Source of the DNA: Myxococcota bacterium
GTDB lineage: Bacteria > Myxococcota_A > Polyangia > Polyangiales > Houyiibacteriaceae
Direction of reading: 5' to 3'
DNA length: 46,085 bases
Assembly: GCA_020629955.1 (NCBI GenBank)
Contig: JAHDCI010000017.1
Location: 1 to 46,085 of the forward strand
Below the pieces are notes generated by a model, which was not told the DNA's origin, did not search any database, and worked only from the letters and a program-made list of their open reading frames with translations. A program made the position numbers and the translations under genes. Below, one piece after another: positions 17,720 through 25,110 of the stretch (position 1 is the stretch's first letter; every line of letters begins with the position of its first letter).

Positions 17720-17751
17720 CGCCTGAGCTCGCAAAGCTCAGGCGTTTTTTT
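17720..17751 (+). terminator. Rho-independent terminator of the 17403-17690 gene
   Basis: A 10-bp GC-rich stem (CGCCTGAGCT with AGCTCAGGCG, loop CGCAA) is followed by seven T. It overlaps the 3' end and stop codon of the convergent flippase-like gene, whose TGA is at 17740-17738. Confidence 0.9.
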
Positions 17752-18757
17752 GTGCAGACTTCGCTCGATTGCGAAGAACTCGGCGCTGCCAGACGAGCGC
17801 AATCACGCCGAGTACAACCGCCCACCATAACGTGGCGAGGCGCACAAGGAGAGTCGCGGCGGTCGCCTTCGCGCGTGCGAGACCGCCAAGCTCCTCAAGC
17901 GCGCCGGCCATGCTGGCTTCGGTCGCGCCAAGGCCTCCCGGCAACATCGCCAGCGCGCCGACCAACGTGGGAACCGAATACGCAAAAATGGATTCGAGAA
18001 GTGTGAGGTCCACTTCCGCAAAGCCCATCGCGATCCAATAGAGCGAGATGCACTCGATAAACCAAGAGACGAACGCGAGCGCACTCGTCACCAGGAGGAG
18101 CCCCGGCTTCACCATTTCCTGCAGAGAATCATACGCTTCACGAAGTTTCGGTTCGAGCTTCGCTCCGGCGGGCAGCTTCTTCACCATCCTCAGCCCGAAT
18201 TCACCAACGGGTCGCCATGCGCAGGCGACCCAGATTCCGGTCACGAGTGCGCCGGCGCCAAGCGCGAGCAACATGCCTTCGGAGAGCGCGAGCGAACCGA
18301 TCGCGACCAACGCCACGAGCGCGATGAGGTCCGTCAAACGTTCGGCGACAACGATCGGCGCCGTCGTCGCAACCGGATGCCCATGCGACTCCGCGAGAAG
18401 GAGGGACTTAAAAACTTCCCCAACCTTGCCGGGCGTGATGCTCATCACGAAACCGGCGACAAATATCCGGAGGCTCTCGAGCTTCGGTACGTCACGAATG
18501 CCGATCGCGCGCAGGTAGATCTCCCAGCGCACATAGCGAAGCAAATAGTTCGCTGTCGCGCCCGCAAGACCAAGCGCGAACGCCGACCAGCGGTATCGGG
18601 CAAGCTCATCACCAAGCGCGGAGACATCTCCCCAAAGCATCATGCCCGCAGCGACGACCACCCCGAACACAGTCGCGACGACGACCGAGCGCAATATCCC
18701 CTTCTCGCGCGTCGCGACATCTTGACCATCGCTTTCTGGCGGCTTGGCTTCGCTCAT
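17738..18757 (-). CDS. Flippase-like membrane protein (LPG synthase TM-region / UPF0104 family)
   Basis: With the ATG at 18757 it has 339 residues and about eight membrane segments. Family signatures are present: an R-W-x-x-Y-L block after the second segment, SITPGKVGEVFKSLLL, VVAERLTDLIALV, and a C-terminal LPGGLGATEASM. This family (PF03706) includes the flippase half of lysyl-phosphatidylglycerol synthases and polyprenyl-glycan-related proteins; the aminoacyl-transfer domain is absent, so the substrate is unknown. The start overlaps the stop of the upstream 103-residue gene by four bases. The 3' end lies in the hairpin of a convergent terminator. Confidence 0.88.
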   Translation of the reverse strand: MSEAKPPESDGQDVATREKGILRSVVVATVFGVVVAAGMMLWGDVSALGDELARYRWSAFALGLAGATANYLLRYVRWEIYLRAIGIRDVPKLESLRIFVAGFVMSITPGKVGEVFKSLLLAESHGHPVATTAPIVVAERLTDLIALVALVAIGSLALSEGMLLALGAGALVTGIWVACAWRPVGEFGLRMVKKLPAGAKLEPKLREAYDSLQEMVKPGLLLVTSALAFVSWFIECISLYWIAMGFAEVDLTLLESIFAYSVPTLVGALAMLPGGLGATEASMAGALEELGGLARAKATAATLLVRLATLWWAVVLGVIALVWQRRVLRNRAKSAQKNA

Positions 18758-19065
18758 CGTTTTCTCAATCGCGTTCCAATGCCTGCGACTCCTGCCACGA
18801 GGACCAACCCGGCGAGCGACCAAACGATCCACGGCTCGACCCGATAGGGACCTTGCGCCAGCGGCTCTTCTGGCGAGATCTCGATGTAGCGTTCACCGGT
18901 CTCCGGATCGACGCGCGTCTCGCGAGATTCGGCAGGCTCAGTGGAGGACGGATCGGAGGCTTCCGGTCCGTTTTGCGCGAATGCAAACGACACGCAGAGC
19001 GAGAAGCATACGGCGCTCACCATTCGGAGCGCGTCCCTTCTCTTCCGCCAGCGATCTGAAGTCAT
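18754..19065 (-). CDS. Small protein with signal peptide and C-terminal membrane anchor
   Basis: This 103-residue protein has an N-terminal signal sequence (basic start, then MVSAVCFSLCVSFAFA), an extracytoplasmic stretch rich in Glu, Ser and Pro, and a C-terminal membrane segment (IVWSLAGLVLVAGVAGIG) ending in basic RLRKR. It is a short type-I membrane protein if the signal is cleaved. Its stop overlaps the start of the flippase-like gene (ATGA), which suggests that the two products work together. The family is not recognised. Confidence 0.7.
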   Translation of the reverse strand: MTSDRWRKRRDALRMVSAVCFSLCVSFAFAQNGPEASDPSSTEPAESRETRVDPETGERYIEISPEEPLAQGPYRVEPWIVWSLAGLVLVAGVAGIGTRLRKR

Positions 19066-19177
19066 GTTCGCAGCCTGTCACGCGGGTTCTTCGAGAGCTA
19101 CCTTCGCGTGAGCTTTTTGGGGTGTGAACACACGCGTAACCCTTGCGCTTCACGTTGATCACGCGCAGACCTTTTCG

Positions 19178-20197
19178 ATGGAAACCTGGACCGTGCGCAA
19201 GGTGCTGACATGGATGCAGCAAGACTTTGAAAAGAGAGGTCTTTCGAGCGCTCGCCTCGATGCGGAACTCCTGCTCGCAGAGGCGCTCGGGATCCAACGT
19301 GTCGGCTTGTACATGGATATGAACCGGCCAATGAGCGACGAGGAACGCGCCAAGGCGAGAGAGTTCGTGATGCGGCGGCGAGCGTATGAACCCGTCGCCT
19401 ATTTGCTCGGTCGACGGTCGTTTTACGGACGTGATTTCGAAGTAAACCCGAGTGTTCTCGTCCCGCGCCCCGATACCGAGACACTCGTAGAGGCCGCCCT
19501 TGGCTTTGAAGTGGAGATGCACGCTGCGGGCGAGTCGACATTGGAACTCGACGGGGCTCCCGATTTCGTCGACCCAGACGAGGCGGAGGGCGAATCCCGT
19601 CTCGAGCTCGACCCAGCAGAGGAGCAGGCGCTTTCCCCCGCTGAGGAAGAAGCCAGCCCAATCGCCGCGGACGTTTCGGTAACCGAACGAGAAATGACAC
19701 CGAGCAAACGGGTACTTGATATCGGCACAGGCAGCGGGTGTGTTGCGATATCGATCGCGGCAGAGCGTCCAACTTGGTTTGTGGAGGCAACCGATATCTC
19801 AAAGGATGCCCTCGCAGTAGCGCGACGGAACGCCGAGGCCCTCGATGTTCGAGTCGACTTTCATCAAGTGGATCTCTTCGGAGAGCTCACCGGGCCTTAC
19901 GACCTAATCGTTTCGAACCCTCCTTATATTGCGCCGGAGGAAGGGCCGAGCTTAATGCCGGATGTGCGCGATCATGAGCCTGGATTAGCGCTCTTCGCGG
20001 GGAATGATGGGTACGCGATTATCGACCGCATTCTGGTCGAGGCGATACCCCGTCTTTCGACAAGCGGCGGCCTCCTTATGGAGGTTGGCGAGACGCAGGC
20101 GAGAGAGGTCGCGCGGCGAGCGGAGAAGCTCGGTTACCGCGCGACCCTTACCAAGGATCTCGCAGGGATCGAACGTGTCGTCACCCTTCGAAGGTGA
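19178..20197 (+). CDS. prmC: Peptide chain release factor N5-glutamine methyltransferase with acidic insert
   Basis: It methylates the GGQ glutamine of release factors. Seen: the N-terminal helical domain (TVRKVLTWMQQDFEKRGL; ARLDAELLLAEAL; VAYLLGRRSFYGRDFEVNPSVLVPRPDTE), the SAM site LDIGTGSGCVAIS at about 180-192, and the catalytic SNPPYI. The family is about 280 residues; this one has 339 because about 60 acidic residues (about 112-172, rich in Glu, Asp, Pro, Ser) are inserted between the two domains. I use the ATG at 19178; an in-frame GTG at 19124 would add 18 residues. Neither start has a convincing ribosome site. No prfA lies next to it. Confidence 0.93.
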   Translation: METWTVRKVLTWMQQDFEKRGLSSARLDAELLLAEALGIQRVGLYMDMNRPMSDEERAKAREFVMRRRAYEPVAYLLGRRSFYGRDFEVNPSVLVPRPDTETLVEAALGFEVEMHAAGESTLELDGAPDFVDPDEAEGESRLELDPAEEQALSPAEEEASPIAADVSVTEREMTPSKRVLDIGTGSGCVAISIAAERPTWFVEATDISKDALAVARRNAEALDVRVDFHQVDLFGELTGPYDLIVSNPPYIAPEEGPSLMPDVRDHEPGLALFAGNDGYAIIDRILVEAIPRLSTSGGLLMEVGETQAREVARRAEKLGYRATLTKDLAGIERVVTLRR

Positions 20198-20210
20198 CGG
20201 GTCGATCACG

Positions 20211-20240
20211 AAAAGCGCTCCGGGAGCGCGATTCGTTTTT
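20211..20240. terminator. Bidirectional terminator between prmC and the TetR gene
   Basis: A 6-bp stem GCGCTC/GAGCGC with a 3-base loop lies between the two convergent genes. On the plus strand it is followed, after seven bases, by TTTTT; on the minus strand TTTT follows directly. It can serve both genes. Confidence 0.6.
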
Positions 20241-20265
20241 GCCCAAACATGGGGCGTTACAGTCT

Positions 20266-21033
20266 TTAGTTCTGTTCGACATCCCCGTCGCCGAGTCGAC
20301 GAAGAAGATCCGCTGAAAGCGGCAGGAAGGCTTCGACCTTTTCGCGCTTCGCGCCCCAGCCGATGAACATCGTCTTGTAGAGCGCGGTGACGTTGGCGCG
20401 GCCGGAGAAGCTCGCTTCAACGCGACCGATTTTCTGCGTCGACATCACGCCCTGGGTTGCCCCCCAAGCGACGGCGGCCCGCTCGGTGGGATCATCTTTG
20501 AAAAGCGCACCGGCAGAAGCTGCGTCCGCGATGGTCTTCGCCAGCGTTCCGAAGGCCTTTCGGAAGACAGGCAGGACACCAGCGTCGAGAAGCTCGTCCG
20601 TGATGAGCGGGCGGGGATCACCGATCGACATTGCCAAAAGTCGGGATTCTTCCGGGCGACGCCATGACAGTGACTCGAACGCACCCGCGGCGCACATCGC
20701 AGCGAGAAGACTGCTGTCCTCTTCGGAGAGCTTTTCCTCTTCGGAGTGGATCCGAGCAAGCTCCAAGACAGCCTCGATGTCGCAGTAAATCTGTTCGACA
20801 CAACGTACCTGAAGGGCTGCGAGGATCGCGTCTTTGCCACGGAAGTATCGGTAGAGCGCACCAACCGCGTAGTCGAGCTCATCAGCGAGTCGAGCGATGG
20901 TGAGATTCTCAAAACCATTGTCGTCGATGAGGCGCATGGCAGCGTCAAGGATGCGTTGGGTAGTTCTCTCGCGTCGGGTCATCTTCTTTGGGGTTTCGTC
21001 GAGAAGTCGGATTTCGGAAGAATGGGTCTGCAT
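20266..21033 (-). CDS. TetR-family transcriptional regulator
   Basis: With the ATG at 21033 (AAGGAG seven bases before it) it has 255 residues. The N-terminal DNA-binding domain is typical: RRERTTQRILDAAMRLIDDNGFENLTIARLADELDYAVGALYRYFRGKDAILAAL, with the helix-turn-helix ending in YRYF. The C-terminal ligand domain is all helical and not assignable. It is monocistronic and convergent with prmC. Its target is not obvious, because the upstream neighbour (DUF4332 gene) points the same way and lies 540 bases off; autoregulation is possible. Confidence 0.92.
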   Translation of the reverse strand: MQTHSSEIRLLDETPKKMTRRERTTQRILDAAMRLIDDNGFENLTIARLADELDYAVGALYRYFRGKDAILAALQVRCVEQIYCDIEAVLELARIHSEEEKLSEEDSSLLAAMCAAGAFESLSWRRPEESRLLAMSIGDPRPLITDELLDAGVLPVFRKAFGTLAKTIADAASAGALFKDDPTERAAVAWGATQGVMSTQKIGRVEASFSGRANVTALYKTMFIGWGAKREKVEAFLPLSADLLRRLGDGDVEQN

Positions 21034-21574
21034 GATTAGCTCCTTGGTAGGTTGCGGCGAACCGCTTGCCCTTGGACCTAAGCAAAAGTCGTGCACAGCT
21101 GTGAACCATCGCCACTTTGCGAACGACGTTGTCGACCTTTCCACTTCTTTTGCGGGATTTCCAGCGCTTGGCGACCAAACTTTGTCCGACTTCGCTGAAC
21201 AGTGAACTGACCGGCCGCTTCGACACATAGAACATTCCCTGTTCCGCTTTGGAGATTCTGACAGGACAACCCCGGAGCTGTTGCAAAAGCTCTATATTCA
21301 CGAACGTTCCTCACGTAGGACTCGTATGGCAATCACCCTCTACCTACAGACATGAGTCACCTCAGACCACATTCGCGGTGGTGCGAAAGCGTCGAGAGAA
21401 CATCATTTTTCCGGGTCTAATTCCGATCGAAACACTCGATTTTCGACGAGAAACACGTTCACTCAAATCGCGAATTTCGTTCGCACTCTCGAACGACAAA
21501 GGCCCACCGACAGGGTGGGCCTTTTGACCTCGGCGAGCGGGGTCTATTGAACCTCGCTCGTACGGTTCCGAGTA
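21034..21574. other. 541-base non-coding stretch upstream of the TetR gene
   Basis: It holds the promoter side of the TetR gene and the 3' end of the DUF4332 unit. A plus-strand open frame at 21249-21527 looks like chance: no ribosome site, no family pattern, and it runs through the hairpin at 21498. The section 21390-21480 is relatively AT-rich, but I found no clear promoter or palindromic operator. Confidence 0.45.
21498..21524 (-). terminator. Hairpin terminator after the DUF4332 gene
   Basis: An 11-bp perfect stem (AAAGGCCCACC with GGTGGGCCTTT, loop GACAG) lies about 50 bases after the stop. The T tract on the minus strand is short (TTTG), so the efficiency is uncertain. Confidence 0.65.
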
Positions 21575-21982
21575 CTAGTAGTGAACGCCGCGGGGCAGGT
21601 CTTTCGCCTGGGCAACCCAATCGGTGACCTGTTTCTCGCTCGGAAGCGCGCGAACGAGCTTCTTGTCTTCATTCACCTCCGCCATCTTCTTCGTGAGGTT
21701 CGCAGCGTTGCGAGTGGCCAACTCGACGACGGTGTCGACGCCGCTCGCCTCAAGAAGCTCGGCATATTCTTCCGCCACTCCCTTGATTCGGAAAAGGTCG
21801 GCCATATTGACCCACTTCAGAATCTGCTTTTCGGAAAGACCGCTCTTCTCCGCGATCGACTTTCGTCCACCAGGCTGCGCTCCCGCTTCGAGAAGCCCCT
21901 CCACTGTGGTTACGTCCGCGCCCTTGAGCTTTTCCGCGTAAGCGGGCCCAATCCCCTCAATTTCTTCAATCTTCTTGGCCAT
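21575..21982 (-). CDS. DUF4332-type helix-hairpin-helix protein
   Basis: A 135-residue protein with two related halves, each with a helix-hairpin-helix-like core. The first is IEEIEGIGPAYAEKLKGADV, followed by TVEGLLEAGA; the second is LFRIKGVAEEYAELLEASGV, followed by TVVELATRNA. Each half also has a lysine-rich helix and a W (ILKWVNMADLF; VTDWVAQA). This is the DUF4332 pattern, related to the HhH of RuvA and ribosomal S13-like DNA or RNA binders. The ATG follows AAAGGAG. DNA or RNA binding is inferred. It is divergent from the MarR-GNAT gene, with a 136-base AT-rich gap between them. Confidence 0.88.
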   Translation of the reverse strand: MAKKIEEIEGIGPAYAEKLKGADVTTVEGLLEAGAQPGGRKSIAEKSGLSEKQILKWVNMADLFRIKGVAEEYAELLEASGVDTVVELATRNAANLTKKMAEVNEDKKLVRALPSEKQVTDWVAQAKDLPRGVHY

Positions 21983-22091
21983 GACTGGCTCCTTTCAGAA
22001 TTTCTGAACGCTGGGACGATCCAGCGCGAGGAATATGCACCACTTTGGGGAGGGAAAATAGAGTTTTCTCTCCCCATTTTAGTTGCATGAC

Positions 22092-22107
22092 AAAACTATT
22101 TAGTTTT
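22092..22107. promoter_or_regulatory. Palindromic operator candidate before the MarR-GNAT gene
   Basis: A perfect 7-bp inverted repeat AAAACTA-TT-TAGTTTT ends 11 bases before the ATG of the MarR-GNAT gene. A further half-site TTTTAGTT lies at 22077-22084. MarR proteins usually bind palindromes of this size near their own start. There is no Shine-Dalgarno site before the ATG, so the mRNA may be leaderless with the site over the promoter. Binding itself is inferred. Confidence 0.55.
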
Positions 22108-22118
22108 AAGTTTCAACA

Positions 22119-23024
22119 ATGACGGTTCAGGAGATTCGAAACGCTTCCCGGCTTCTCGTTCGCGAGCTTGGGTTTCTGACCGGGCGGTTTGAAGGTGTGG
22201 AAGCCAGTCCGGCTGGGTGCCACGCGTTGGTCGAGCTTGGCAGAGCCGGCCGCTTGAGTGGGAAAGAGCTCGCCGCTGTCTTGCGACTCGACAAATCGAC
22301 CGTCTCTCGCTTGCTCAAATCCATGGAGAGGAAGGAGTGGGTGCGAATACGTCCGGACGAACGCGATCGTCGGGTTCGCTATGTAGAGCTGACCGCCAAA
22401 GGTGAGGCGGAGCTTGAGAGGATCAACATGCACGCCAATGGCGTCGTCGCGGAGGCGCTCTCATGCATGTCGGAAACGGACGCGCGACGCACCATCGAGG
22501 GCATCGATGCCTACGCCCGCGCGCTCGCAAAATCCCGGGCCAAACGCGCCTACCGCATTCGCGAGATGCGCGAGGAAGACTCGGCGCAAGTCTCGAAGAT
22601 TGTTCGGCGGAGTATCCGGGAGTTCGGCGCGCCCGGTCAGGGGTTCGCGATCGACGACGCGGAACTCGATGACCTCTATTCGGCGTACCAGTCGCGGGCC
22701 AAATATCTCGTCGTTGAGCGCGATGGGGAAGTCCTTGGCGGTGGGGGCTACGGTCCGCTTCGCGGGGCAGCGGACCATATCTGCGAACTTCGAAAGCTCT
22801 ACTTCACGCCAAGCCTTCGAGGCAGTGGTTTGGGACGCGATCTTGTGAAGCGCTTGCTTCCGCACGCAAAAGCCGACGGCTACACCACCTGCTATCTCGA
22901 AACCATCCCCGCACTCGCACGTGCCAACCGGCTCTACGAATCGCTCGGCTTCCAAAAACTCGATATGCCGATGGGCGAAACCGGCCACCACGCTTGTTCC
23001 TTATGGTACGCAAAGGCGCTGTGA
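22119..23024 (+). CDS. MarR-type regulator fused to a GNAT acetyltransferase
   Basis: A 301-residue two-domain protein. Residues about 1-140 form a MarR winged helix (ELAAVLRLDKSTVSRLLKSMERKEWVRIRPDERDRRVRYVELTAKGEAEL). Residues about 148-301 form a GNAT N-acetyltransferase with the acetyl-CoA motif LYFTPSLRGSGLGRDLVKRLL and a C-terminal YESLGFQKLDMPM. This fusion is known in other bacteria. Substrate unknown; small molecules, peptides or protein lysines are all possible. The end overlaps the next gene by four bases (GTGA). It is probably self-regulated through the palindrome at 22092. Confidence 0.93.
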   Translation: MTVQEIRNASRLLVRELGFLTGRFEGVEASPAGCHALVELGRAGRLSGKELAAVLRLDKSTVSRLLKSMERKEWVRIRPDERDRRVRYVELTAKGEAELERINMHANGVVAEALSCMSETDARRTIEGIDAYARALAKSRAKRAYRIREMREEDSAQVSKIVRRSIREFGAPGQGFAIDDAELDDLYSAYQSRAKYLVVERDGEVLGGGGYGPLRGAADHICELRKLYFTPSLRGSGLGRDLVKRLLPHAKADGYTTCYLETIPALARANRLYESLGFQKLDMPMGETGHHACSLWYAKAL

Positions 23025-23467
23025 CGTTCGAGGCGAGAGCAATACGAGACGACGACGAACGCAAGCTTGCATTCGAGATTCGGCGCCAAGTCTTCGTCGG
23101 TGAGCAGAACGTTCCCGAGGCGGTCGAGATCGACGGTCTGGATGAAACGGCCGTGCACTTTCTCTGCTTTGATGGAGAGCAAGCGGTGGGGGTTGGACGC
23201 CTTCGCCGACTCGGCACCAAGGCGAAGTTCGAACGTATCGCGACGCTCGCCTCGCATCGAGGTCGAGGCGTGGCGCGCCAAATCCTGGCGACCATGGAGG
23301 CGTACGCCGTCTCGGAATGGCAATGCTCGAAGGGCGCGTTAAACGCGCAGCTCTCTGCGCTCGCTCTCTACACCAAGACCGGCTGGCATGCGGAAGGCGA
23401 CATCTTCATGGAGGGCGGAATGGAGCACGTCGCGATGTCCAAACAGTTGAACCCGCCGCGTGAGTGA
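23021..23467 (+). CDS. GNAT-family N-acetyltransferase (YjcF/ElaA-like)
   Basis: A 148-residue enzyme of the short GNAT type that begins FEARAIRDDDERKLAFEIR and has RQVFVGEQNVPEAVEIDGLDE, a pattern of the YjcF-like group. The acetyl-CoA motif is FERIATLASHRGRGVARQIL. I use the GTG at 23021 because it overlaps the stop of the MarR-GNAT gene (GTGA); an ATG at 23003 is possible. The overlap suggests joint regulation by the MarR domain. Substrate unknown. Confidence 0.9.
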   Translation: MTFEARAIRDDDERKLAFEIRRQVFVGEQNVPEAVEIDGLDETAVHFLCFDGEQAVGVGRLRRLGTKAKFERIATLASHRGRGVARQILATMEAYAVSEWQCSKGALNAQLSALALYTKTGWHAEGDIFMEGGMEHVAMSKQLNPPRE

Positions 23468-23512
23468 CGTTTCCGGGAGGTTCTCCGAAGTGAATCGGCG
23501 TCCGCTGCGGCC

Positions 23513-24934
23513 TCAACCCACTGCGTCGAGGCGGTCTTCGACGAAGGGCTCGAACTCGGCGCCGAAGCGGTCGGCGAGTTCCTCCGCCGTTTCGCGACCG
23601 CCCTGCTGAAACGCCGTCTGCAAGATCGGCTCGACGCGTGGGTTTCGATACCAGTCCTCATCGAAGCGTTCGCGAAGGCCCGCGCGGAGTCGCAAGGATG
23701 CGATGCTCGCCCGTAGGATATGCGGAAAACGAGTTCCGAGGAGCAACGCTCCGTGAGCCGTCGCCGGCGGAAGCTCCGAGCCTGTTGCGCGGAGATAAAG
23801 GGTGGCGGAAACATCGCTCGCTGGTAGCGGGAGTTCTCCGAGTTCGCCGTACGCGTTCTCTTTCGGGGCCCGCGCCCACGCAAGCGTTGCGGCAGCCGCG
23901 AGGCGTCCCTGAATCAACGCAAAGGCTTCTGCGCCACCCGCCAAAAGGCGTGTGTTTCGCTGCGCATCGGAAAAGGGCTTCAGCCACTTCGCATCCGTGA
24001 AGCGAGCGAGCGCAAGCAGCCCACTCACGCGAGCGACGCTTCCGACCACGGGGAGCTGAAGGGCGGGATCGAGCGCGGGGTGTGCAGATGCAATGGCGGA
24101 CGCGTGTCCGGCGGCCTGCGCGAGCGAGAGTTCCCCGAGGAAGCCTCCCCCCCGCGACTGCCGAATCCGTGCGCTTCTCGGAGCGGCGACAAAAACATGC
24201 GAACGAAAATCGAGGTCGGGCGCACGCGTCTGTTCAATCCGGACCCGCTCGAGCCCCGCGCGCCACATCTGAAGCGCCTCGCCAACCCGCCGGCCGCGGC
24301 CTTCCGAGGCGAAAAAATCTGGTGGGGTAGAGACCAAAAAGGCCAAACGCCCCGGCTCACGCGCCCTGCCCTGTACCCGCTCATGCAGCGCTTCGAGTAG
24401 CGGCTGCGTGACGGTCAAAAGTCGCTCCGCTTCCGCGACCGGATCGTATGCCTCCGGAGGAATATCCGGGTGCCGAGAAGGAAAAGCCCGAACCACTTTG
24501 GAAGCCTCGATTCGGGCGTGACGAGCTGTGCGCAGAAGCCCGTCGAGGTGCTCTTCAAACACACTTTCGACCCGCTGAAGAACGTTTCCAGGTTCACTCT
24601 CCGGAAACCCGGCGAAGTACGCGTGAGCGCGTTCGTTCAAAAGGCTCTCGGTTGCCCCACCCGTTCGCATCCGCTGCCGAAACCCACTCCGAAAAGCTTC
24701 TCGGCTCGGAGCGACTTCGGAAAGAAACACAACACGCGCGGCATGCGCGACCAACGCCGAATGCGCCTGCGGCTCGGTCCCATCCAAAGCCTCCCCGAGC
24801 ATTTCACTGAGGCGGGAAGCAGAGAGATAAGGCGGAGTCTCTAGTTCTCCTCGGACAAACGCGAGCCAAAGCTCTCGAAATTGGAACACCACAGAGAGGA
24901 GACGTTCCGCGGCTCGGCTGGTCTTCGTTCCCAT
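23513..24934 (-). CDS. Protein of unknown function (473 residues)
   Basis: A soluble, Ala/Arg-rich, probably mostly helical protein. The start used is the ATG at 24934; open frame continues to 25054 but would give a Cys/Arg-rich N terminus unlike the rest. Seen: helical blocks SVVFQFRELWLAFVRGEL and HAARVVFLSEVAPSREAFRSG, and a C-terminal part LRERFDEDWYRNPRVEPILQTAFQQGG. The DEDWYRNPR-type motif looks conserved in style, but I cannot name the family. No HExxH, P-loop or other active-site motif is present. It is convergent with the GNAT gene and divergent from the Cys-repeat lipoprotein. Confidence 0.75.
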   Translation of the reverse strand: MGTKTSRAAERLLSVVFQFRELWLAFVRGELETPPYLSASRLSEMLGEALDGTEPQAHSALVAHAARVVFLSEVAPSREAFRSGFRQRMRTGGATESLLNERAHAYFAGFPESEPGNVLQRVESVFEEHLDGLLRTARHARIEASKVVRAFPSRHPDIPPEAYDPVAEAERLLTVTQPLLEALHERVQGRAREPGRLAFLVSTPPDFFASEGRGRRVGEALQMWRAGLERVRIEQTRAPDLDFRSHVFVAAPRSARIRQSRGGGFLGELSLAQAAGHASAIASAHPALDPALQLPVVGSVARVSGLLALARFTDAKWLKPFSDAQRNTRLLAGGAEAFALIQGRLAAAATLAWARAPKENAYGELGELPLPASDVSATLYLRATGSELPPATAHGALLLGTRFPHILRASIASLRLRAGLRERFDEDWYRNPRVEPILQTAFQQGGRETAEELADRFGAEFEPFVEDRLDAVG

Positions 24935-25110
24935 CGAAGTAGACTGTAGCAGCCCCGCACGTCGATACGCGTTTTTGAGCTCCACCGGCAAACAACCGCG
25001 ACATGGAGTTCGGAGACCACGATTCGCCCGTCTCAGCGCCCGATGACACGTCACCGTTACATCGCATTACATCTGCGAGCTTTCTTTTCTACAGAGCCCA
25101 GCTTCAATCG

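Noticed and set aside
21249-21527. 92-residue plus-strand open frame in the TetR/DUF4332 gap
   Set aside because: No ribosome site or family pattern, and it crosses a terminator hairpin.
23513-24934. M3-type metallopeptidase
   Set aside because: The helical pattern raised this idea, but there is no HExxH motif.
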